Of a DNA stretch of 53,831 nucleotides, positions 45,800-53,831 are shown piece after piece. Every line of letters begins with the position of its first letter. Position 1 is the first letter of the stretch. The position numbers and the translations under genes were made by a program. Where the stretch lies: assembly GCA_015680685.1 (NCBI GenBank), contig MNCI01018099.1:18302-72132 (forward strand), read 5' to 3'. The notes under the pieces were generated by a model, which did not search any database, was not told the origin of the DNA, and saw only the letters and a list, made by a program, of their open reading frames with translations. Origin of the DNA: Gnetum montanum. Lineage: Eukaryota; Streptophyta; Gnetopsida; Gnetales; Gnetaceae.

Positions 45800-48700
45800 T
45801 TGGTCCTCCTTTATTTTCATACTAGCTAGCATGGAAGAAGGGACCCTTAGCATGGAAACTATGGAAAGTAGATTTTGGGGCATCCAAAGTCCAAATTTGA
45901 GGATGCAAGGCCTTCCCAAGGTAGCACAAGGCCAGATCTACCAAAATTAGGTACTCCATAGGTTTATAAAGGCCAAAAATTAGGTTTCAAACCCTTCCCC
46001 ACTTGTTTCCATGTTGGCTAGCATGGAAGATAGGGGGTTCAATGTGGAGAATCAAAATATTGGTCAAAATAAGGTCAAATTAGGTTAAGCAGGTAACCAA
46101 AACCTAGATCTGGAGCTTGTGCATCCTCTATCTTTATTTTGAGGCCATTATAGTGACTTTTGAGTGTCAATACATGCTAAAATGACTTTCCCCTTTTCTT
46201 CCATGTTGAGCATAGTATCCCCATCATGGAAGAATGGGAGTGACACTTGTTTGAAAGTTTCCAAAAGTTGAAAAGTAGCTATCCCTAATTTCTACACTAC
46301 CCAGCATGGATGAGGCCTTTTTCAGCATGGATGGAGTAAGAATCCTAGATCTAGGCCAATTTAGATCATAGTCAACTATGCATGTAAGCTTTAAAGTTTC
46401 TAGGGCCTAGGGCTACAATTTCATGTTAAAATTTGGTAATTCTAGGTACTTCTAAGTGTTTTTTGGGAATTCCCCTTTTTTCCATGCTAGGACTACAATG
46501 CTCAATGTGGAAGTCTAGGAAAATCACTTTTTGACCATTTCAAACTAGTATTCTAAGGTTTGAAGACTCTAGAGGATGCTAAAAGGGTCCCAAAGTGCAT
46601 GCAAGGTCATTTGATGTCATTCTAATGTGTTTAGAAGTTCCAAATGAGTCCCCCCTCCTCTAGTTTTCATGCTAGGAAATGTGGAGGAAGGGATCCCTAG
46701 TGTCAAAGAATCATAAATCTCATATCTATACCATTTTAGGCCTTAATTCATCATGCATGTGTGCCTCCAATATTTCTGGGGTCCAGGACTAGGGTTTGAG
46801 GTCAAGTTTGATCAGTTTGGAGATTTCCTAGATGGTTTTTGAGCTTCCCCACTATTCTCCACATTGGGGATAGTATACTTAGCATGGAAGACTAGGGAAG
46901 AATCTTTTTAACATTTTGTAATCACTTTTGTAGGGTTTGAAGCCTCTAGAAAATGTAAAATTGGTCTAAGGCTTCATGTAAGGCTATAAGTTGTTTACTT
47001 TAGCTGCTCAAAGATCATTTTCAAGTTCCCCTAAAGTATTCCCATTTCTTCCACATTAGGCAACATGGACAAGGGAGCTCTCAATGTGGAGGAACTGAAG
47101 GACTTTACCTTTTTCCATTTTCTGATGGATTTGACCATGCATGTGGGTCTCTAAGGTTGCTAGTGTCGACTGCTAATTTCCAATGTCAAATTTTGGTCAT
47201 TTTGAGAGTCTTTACAAGATTTTTAATGTTTCTACCACCACCCTTTTCCTTGCTAGAGTTTCCATGCTCGGTGTGGAAGATTGGGAGAAAAGGTTTTATG
47301 GCTATTCATGGTCAATATCAATAGGTCTTAGGATCTTAGGATGTGCAAACAAGTTTCCTTGACACACATAGGACTTTCTAGCATTTGTTTAAGCTTCCTG
47401 AAGGCTATTCTAGATTTCTTCCAAAGTTTCCTCTTTTCCTCCACACTAGCCAACATGGATGAGGTGGGTCCTAGTGTAGAGGAACTAGCGTGCTCTACAT
47501 TTTGCTAATTTCTAGCAATTTTAGCTATGCATGCATGTCTACAAGGTTGTTGGTGTTACCTACCAATGCCTACGATCAAAATCTAGCTATTTTGAACACT
47601 ATAAGAGGGTTTTTGGGCTTCTCCCCTTTCATCCATGTTGAGGTTGGGATGCCCTACATGTATGGGATTCTCCTCAACCTAGAGAATTGAAGGGAGAAAA
47701 TGTTTGATCATTTCATATGGCTTCAGTAAGTTTGGTGGCATCCAGGAGGATTTGGTTGCTTTTGGAAGTCAAACTACATGAAAATTTCAATATTCCCCCT
47801 TTTATCCATGTTGAGGGTAGAATGATCAACATGGAAAAGGTCCTCCCTATCATGGAATAACCTTATGGGATTGATTTCTACTAAATTTTGGCATTCTGGT
47901 GACATTTGGCAAGGCTATGAAGGTTCTAGTGTTAGTCCAAAATCATCTCTTTTTGTTTTCTTATTTCTAGAATCCTCCACTGACCTTCCTAGCTCAATCC
48001 TCCTATTTTTCATGCTAAGCAACATGAAAGAAGTTTTCCTCAACATGGAAGAATCATGAAAGTTATATCTAGACCAGTTCAACACCCAATCAACCATTCA
48101 TGTTAGCTTGCAAGGTTATAGATTTTGATGGTCAATATTGAATGCTAAGATTTAGTAATTTGGAGGCTTCCAAGTGTCTCCTGAAACTCCTCCATTTCTT
48201 CCACACTAGGCATTATGGTCCTAGCATGGATGATATGGGGATGGTAGTTTTGTACCATATTTTGCTTCTTTTAGGGTATTCAAATGCTCCAGAGAGTTCC
48301 AATAGAATCTAGGGATCATTGCACTTTGAGAAATGGCTACTATGCAATTGATTTAGGTGATTCTTGTCTTACCCCCATCCATACACACTATAAATGAGAT
48401 GCATAGCATGGATGAGGCTTCCCCCAGCATGGAACTACCAAATCATAAGGTTTCAACCAATTTCTACTAGGTTTGGGGAGGTTTCAAGGCTGCCGAGAGT
48501 GTTTGGAGGGGTTCTAGGTCATGTGGGCCCACTTCAAAGGTCAAACTTTGGCTAGCTAGATGCTGGGGAAAAAGAATAGGTATTACCCCCCCCCCCCCCC
48601 CCCTCTCTTCTTACATGCTATAAACTACTGCCCTAGTGTGGAAATCCATGTTATCCAGATTTGTCAATGTCCAACCTCCTTTTGAAAGCCCAAGTTTGAA

Positions 48701-48830
48701 AAGGTAGGCTGTAGCTACCAAAATTGGTTAAATAGATATGTTTTAATAGTTTTAGGTAGTTAGAGGCATGTTTCCACACTAGGTATGGCATCCCCAACAT
48801 CGATGCATGAGAGTTAAAGTGAAATATTAC
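45800..48830. repeat. Diverged tandem array with about 191-bp spacing
   Basis: A word of the type CC(A/T)C(A/C)(T/C)(A/T)TAGGC or CCATGTTGAGG, followed by ATGGAAGA.GGG, recurs near 45819, 46009, 46201, 46292, 46482, 46668, 46859, 47051, 47248, 47441, 47633, 47806, 48010, 48201, 48381, 48612 and 48774. Most intervals are 180-204 bp, with one half-step. Units are strongly diverged but share the order of blocks, including TTTTGG(T/G)(A/C)ATT and AGGTTTGAAGCCTCTAG-like words. No coding. A 17-19-base C run sits at 48586-48603. Confidence 0.75.
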
Positions 48831-49250
48831 TTTAATTATCAAAAGTGGCCAAAACTCAACATTGATGTAGTTTTTGGATAAGAGGGACAACATTTGGTGG
48901 GGCTCATAATCCAAAAAATTTTAAATTTTGAGCTTAAATCCCACATATCACATCATGGAAGAAACTTTTCCTTTCTTGAACTTTAGCACACTTGGAGTTA
49001 TGGTGCACTAAATGAGCAACTAGGATTTAGAGATGAACATTTAGGTTTTGTTGTGGTTTTTATTGTGAAATTTCACAAGTTTTAACCACAATTATCGTTC
49101 TATAAAAATAATGCATTAGAGAAGAGTTCTAGCAGAGATTTTTGTTAGAGAAAGCACCAATCTTCATCATGGAATCCTTCCATCTTCCATGTAGTTAGCA
49201 TTGATCTTCCATCTTTTACAAAATCAAACCATTCCTAGTGTTGAGCCTGT
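48831..49250. other. No recognisable feature
   Basis: AT-rich. It has repeated TCTTCCAT words near 49155-49215. No gene is supported. Confidence 0.4.
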
Positions 49251-51990
49251 CATGGTGTCAAAACACAATGGGGAAAAGAGCTAGAATCCTAGGATTAAGA
49301 AGATGGATGAGCAAGTAAGGGATCTACAAGGATTTCCTAGGCCTATCTTCATCAAGTCCTCATCTATTGCCACTCCAAGGAAGGCAGTTCTACCAAGTTT
49401 TGCTTTCATTTCTAGCTATTTTTCATGTTTTTCTTGTGTTTTTCTTGCCATGTGTGGGGCCATTTTTCTTAGATCTACACTAATAGAGGGGGTAAAACAA
49501 AATTTTGACAAAATATCACCTCTTATTATTTTTTTTCATTGAAAATCTATGGTCATTTCATTATTTTAGCTTTAGTAGATTCGATTTTTAAAATTAGGCT
49601 TCCTATTTTCATGCTTTTTTCCCAAAATTTTGGGTTATGGTCATTTTTATTAGATCTAGGCTAAAAGATTCATCAAAATTAAATTCTAATAGAATCCTAC
49701 CCCCTTATTTTAGTGTTTTTTCTAATGGGTATTGATCATTTTGACTATTTTTTCTATGTTTTTATGAATATGGTAAGTTGGGTTTTGGCATTTTAGCTTT
49801 TTAAATGAAAACAATAGCAAATATTGTGTATTTTTTCTTCAAAAAATGGCTATGTATTTCTCAAATCCAATGTCATGGGTATGTAGCCCTGTGTTGAAGA
49901 TTTCCAATGGCTATTGTCTCATTCAATTTGGCTTTGAAACAATTAAGTTATGGCTATTTTCCTAAGGTCATGCAATTAGGTTTCTATGTTGTTTTTAGAT
50001 ATTCATGGAAATTCATAAATTTTTCCTAATCTGCCTATTTTTTTATCATGGTTGGATGGGCCTTGACTTCAACTTTCCAATGGATATGAAATCACTCTAA
50101 TTGGACATAAAATGAATCTTTTTATGAATTTTTCATTAAGCCTATGTCAAAAGAAGGTTTGTGTCATTTTTAGATTTTTGTACAAATTGATGACTATTTT
50201 TTTTGCATGAATAGCAATGGTTTTGAATTTTTATTCAATGTAGGTATGTAGATCGCTATTTGATCTTTCAAATGGTGGTGAAATCACTCCTTTGGGAGCT
50301 CAAATGAATATTTGGTAAACTTTCTAGCAACCCTGCAGGTTAATGGTGACGGCTACAATTTTTGCTATATTTTTCTATGCTCCATGTAAAAATAGTTATG
50401 TATCACTAGTTGTAATGATCATGGCTATAAATTTTATGATTTCATGATTCTTTCTATGATTGATCACTTAAATCGAAGCTTGGATGAATTTTTGATTAAT
50501 TTTTTGGCTAAACTATGTGAATCTTGCTTGTAGTACCTTGCCCCTTTCAAGATGGATGTGATCAATATGTGTAGTTTTTCTTGTCAACATGTAAAACTTA
50601 TGTTTTAAATTTGTTTTTAAGAAAAGTAAAATCTTCTACTATTTTTAGAAATCTTTTTATTATGGTTAGATACTTTTTTCTAAGTTTTAATTCTTTTTCT
50701 AAGTTTATGCATGGTTTGAACTAAGGCTTAATTCGGCTATAAAGTTTTGGCTATAATATTTTGGTGATGAAGTGAAAGGCTATGAAAATTTGTAATAATG
50801 CCTTCTATGGAATTTATTAAGCTAAATTTTATAAACACATTATGGTTTTTTTACAGAGGCTAATGTCACCTCTGACTAGGATGTTTTTCCAAACTTGTTA
50901 AGAAATTCTAATTGGTAATATTATTTTTTCTTTGCTTCATGCAAGGTCTAATTAAAGCCCATCCTTATTATTGTGGAGTTGGTGGGCATTTTATGCTATA
51001 TTGGCCACCCCAAGGCCAATACTCCACTTCCTAACATGTTGTTGGGGAAGGCTTCACTATGGTTCCGACCTAGGGCAAGGGAATTCCTTGCATACATTCT
51101 ACATATCTTTTGTGTGATGCTATGGTCACACTTATCTATGAATGTGGTTGGGGCCATAGTGGAGACCTTGTTGCCTTGAGCATCTAGCCTGATTTTCAAG
51201 TTCATTACTAACAATATACCTCTAAGACATTAGGGAAATCAATAGACACAATAAGGCCATGTTACCTTATGGAGATCTAGATGATGTTATATTATAGTTA
51301 CTATAATGCTAACAATACTCCAATGGTGGTATATGGAGCCACAAATTATTCCAAAACTTGCCGAACACCATGTATCATCTACCTAGGTAAGCTTAGTTTT
51401 TATAGTTTTTTATGCCTTTATTAGCTTTATTGGCTACTTTTCCTAACTTTGTTGGTTTTATGAACTTCTTGTAGGTACCAGGTTAATGATCAAACCTTAT
51501 CAATGGCTCAAATTTCTCTAGGTGAATTCACCAAGGGTCCCCAGATAGAAATATTATGTATCAATAGTTAAAAGAGCATTTTGATGCATACACTACAAGG
51601 TTCAACCTTATATACAAGAAGTGTAAGGATGATGGGACAATACATAATTGATGATTAGACTTTACTAACTCCATGAAACAAACCCTTGTAGCTAGGACCA
51701 CTATCCAAACCACATTGAAGAAGAAGAAGAAAGGTAAACATAAAAGCTATAACTTCTAATGGTTTATAGTTACAAAAACTCCAAGTGTTCTATTGCTTTG
51801 ACTAGTTGCTAAACTTACTTACATTGGTGATAAACTTTGTTTGTTTTCTTACAAGACCTTCCACCTATGCTAATGTTACCATACCACATTCAAGAGCATG
51901 TCATGAGGGTACCCTCATCCTGAAGTTTGGTGAGGTGATTGTTGGCACATTTTTAAGCCATTACATGGAGCAGGAGTTTCAGTCTATTTA
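49251..51990 (+). other. AT-rich region with weak exon-like islands
   Basis: Three islands look less AT-biased and have splice-like borders. The first is 49251-49400 (MVSKHNGEKS, then IKKMDEQVRDLQGFPRPIF). The second is 51477-51736, with a 3' splice-like CTTCTTGTAG before it and AAAG|GTAAAC after it. The third is 51857-51990, after TTTTCTTACAAG, reading TYANVTIPHSRACHEG. In between, 49860-50560 has a diverged repeat of about 185 bp (TTTC(C/A)AATGG...GAAATCACTC near 49907, 50077 and 50265). I do not recognise the protein. This could equally be an unclassified transposon. Confidence 0.2.
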
Positions 51991-52099
51991 AATAGAAGGA
52001 AAGAGAATAAAAATAAAATGAAATAGGTGTAAAAATTTGGATGAGTTTTACGGTGATAAAACACATATTTTATTTTAAACCTTACATTGGGTAAAGAAT

Positions 52100-52728
52100 G
52101 TGATATTTCAGCATATTACATTCAACCAAACTCAGACTGGTTCAGCAGCGGTGGCGGACACGAGATTTAAATGACCTGACCATACAAACATATCGATGAG
52201 AAACATTAACCAAGAATGGTGTTGGTCTTGCTTTTACAGATTCACATTAAAGCCAATGAACAGAGACAATTGGATTCTGTGGTAAGAAGAAACAGTGTAT
52301 TGTACTAAATGCTTTCAGAGACAGGGGCACATCTTGTGATGTCCAAGCATTGGAAAATCGTTTTTGAAGCTAAAAAATGGTACACTTACTCTCAAAAGAA
52401 ACGCGGTGGTTCTTATCAATAGAGCAACCAAAATAAGTGATGCTTGCTGATAAAATTTTGCCAAGAACCGCCAAGAATAACTTCATATTCTTCTTCGGAA
52501 TTTTGTCAAATACTTTGTTTATACAGTGAGCCTAATTCTTTGGCCAGAGGTTACAGTAAAATGAATGAAACAGGGAAAAAACAATGGGGGTTACCATGCC
52601 TGCACCTATGCCTGCGATTCTGGACGGTTATCAGCAAAACAAAAAAGAAAAACACAAATGCTGAGCACTTCCAAGACATGGAAGGTGTCTGTTTTCTTTG
52701 CCAAAACAAGTGACAATCGCGAATGCAC
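52100..52728 (-). other. Possible intron start downstream of the candidate exon
   Basis: T-rich on the minus strand after the putative donor at 52732, without an obvious further exon. It is compositionally unlike the retrotransposons to the left, from which it is separated near 52100. Confidence 0.25.
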
Positions 52729-53000
52729 TCACACCGTTGGCGCTTTAGACACCGAACTTGAACGCCGCCCACGTATAGGAGCAGGACACCATTGCCGAGG
52801 GTTTACAGTTCCAAGCCATTTCATCGCCGATATGGGAGAAATAGCAACTTCCGCCGAGCTATGCGTGGAAGCGGTTCCAACTGCCATTGTATTCTTGGGG
52901 GTTCAGTGGGCGAGACGAGTTTGGCAGAGCGGAGCACAAGCTGTGGAGAAGGGCTGCGAATAGGAGAAGCCATTGGGCAACTCGGTTAACTGCAAACTGC
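52729..53000 (-). CDS. Candidate first exon of a plastid-targeted protein
   Basis: On the minus strand an ATG in a good plant context (ATACAATGGC, start at 52887) opens MAVGTASTHSSAEVAISPIS, continuing AMKWLGTVNPRQWCPAPIRG and RRSSSVSKAPT. It is rich in Ser, Ala, Thr and Arg and has no acidic residue except one Glu, as in chloroplast transit peptides. The frame closes at 52729, but just before this is a consensus donor, GGT|GTGAGT (intron from 52732 leftward). The left side to about 52130 then reads like intron or relic. The stretch is richer in CpG than any neighbour. An earlier ATG (52973, MASPIRSPSPQLVLRSAKLV) opens another plausible frame. The family is unknown, and it could be a gene fragment. 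Confidence 0.3.
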
Positions 53001-53304
53001 GTCTTCCACGATATCAGTCGATGTTGGAAAATTATTTACTTTTGGAATGTATATTTTCTCTCATCGGCCATCCCTTAAATTAATTTTATATCCAATTATA
53101 TTCTTTGTAAAAATGAAACGTGACGTTTCTAAAGCCTCAACTTAACAAGATGAACATTGGATATACATGCTGAACACCTACCTCTATATTAAAGATATAT
53201 TCAAAGACAAAAATTCTTAGGATATTTACCCAATATCATACATGAAGTAGACACTTGTCAGTTGCAGATTTTTTATCTATATGGTGGTTGAAACCACCCA
53301 AAAT
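53001..53304. other. Upstream sequence of the candidate exon
   Basis: AT-rich. If the minus-strand exon is real this would hold its promoter, but I see no convincing TATA box. Confidence 0.25.
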
Positions 53305-53831
53305 TGTTGTAACTTACCTAACTTGTTGGGCAAGTAACCTCCTAACTTGTTGGCCAAGTAATCTCCTAATTGGTTGGCCAAGTTACTTGGGAGAGAAGTT
53401 AGGTGAGATATTTTTGAATATGTAACTTCCCTACCTACCTTGGAACCCTATAAAAAGGCTTCGGGGGGAGGAAGAAAAAAAGGATAATCTCAATTAGAAT
53501 CTCATTTTTTTAGGACTTTTGGGAGGTCTCATACATCACACTTTTGAGAAGACATTGGGATCACACTTGGGCTCTCACTCGGATATATACTTGAGGTCTT
53601 GAGAAGAGCATTTGTAAAGAAGAAATTGTGAACGATTGCTTGCAAGATGGCTTGCTAGAGTAAAGATTTCAGCCTCTTTGTCATGGTCCTGTGAGTTATG
53701 CATTTCATTTCTATTTTGTTTAAATTTTTTAGCTAGTGATTTAGATAGTATCATCCTTGGCAAGTAATTTTAGGATTTTTAGTTTGCTCTTATTGTTCTT
53801 GTTGCCCGATAGAAATTTCTATTAAAATTTT
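53305..53831 (+). repeat. Start of an LTR-like unit, runs off window
   Basis: It begins TGTTGTAACTTACC, then has three 24-bp direct repeats (53316-53386, CTCCTAACTTGTTGGCCAAG type), then a TATA box in CCCTATAAAAAGGC (53448-53461), then a T-rich transcribed-like region. This order suits an LTR U3-R. The other end is outside the window, so it could also be a plant promoter. Confidence 0.45.

Noticed and set aside
52565-52963. Plus-strand open frame of 132 codons
   Set aside because: Long for this window, but it has no motif or sensible N-terminus, and the minus strand offers a better start and splice context. CpG-rich DNA has fewer chance stops.

Overview
This window reads as a piece of intergenic or giant-intron DNA from a very large plant nuclear genome. 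A gymnosperm, perhaps a conifer, is my inference; I see no species marker. It is AT-rich, contains almost no intact reading frame, and is built mostly of old Ty3/gypsy LTR retrotransposons nested in one another. Most premature stops look like C-to-T or G-to-A changes, as expected after long cytosine methylation. Four homopolymer runs sit next to N bases or look assembly-limited.

Two retrotransposon lineages dominate. The first is Athila-like: LTRs of about 0.8-1 kb with ends TGATGAG...CTCATCA, a primer-binding site matching the 3' end of tRNA-Asp, an RT motif FMDDF, and a second ORF downstream of integrase. I name its copies AthF (1-1326, minus, runs off the left edge), AthG (1327-2861, plus, 3' end only), LTR scraps at 8756-10170, AthB (10858-29030, minus, 5' LTR lost) and AthA (29815-43706, plus, end of 3' LTR lost). 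The second lineage is Tat-like: TatC (19765-26456, minus), which carries gag-protease but no polymerase; TatD (43707-45780 and 29040-29812, minus), which carries RT and integrase; and a solo LTR of the TatC family at 32355-33550.

Nesting order: TatC went into the protease-RT spacer of AthB. AthA went into the integrase of TatD. The TatC-type solo LTR went into AthA's gag, where AthB supplies the empty-site comparison and a 5-bp target duplication is visible. Several junctions also carry deletions: the AthB 5' end, the outer part of the left TatC LTR with part of AthB, and the AthA 3' LTR end with TatD RNase H.

The other regions are: 2862-8755, decayed sequence with a possible small LTR, a gag-like relic and a tandem repeat of about 190 bp; 45800-48830, a long array of very diverged repeats spaced about 191 bp; 49250-52000, AT-rich sequence with weak exon-like islands; 52100-53030, a CpG-richer stretch that may hold the first exon of a plastid-targeted protein on the minus strand; and 53305 to the end, the start of another LTR-like unit.

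The most unusual signals are an LTR-U3-like module with a TATA box repeated inside AthA and AthB upstream of their second ORF, the gag-pro-only element TatC next to a possible helper TatD, palindromic CG-rich promoter repeats in the AthF and AthG LTRs, and repeat arrays that keep nucleosome-length spacing despite strong divergence.
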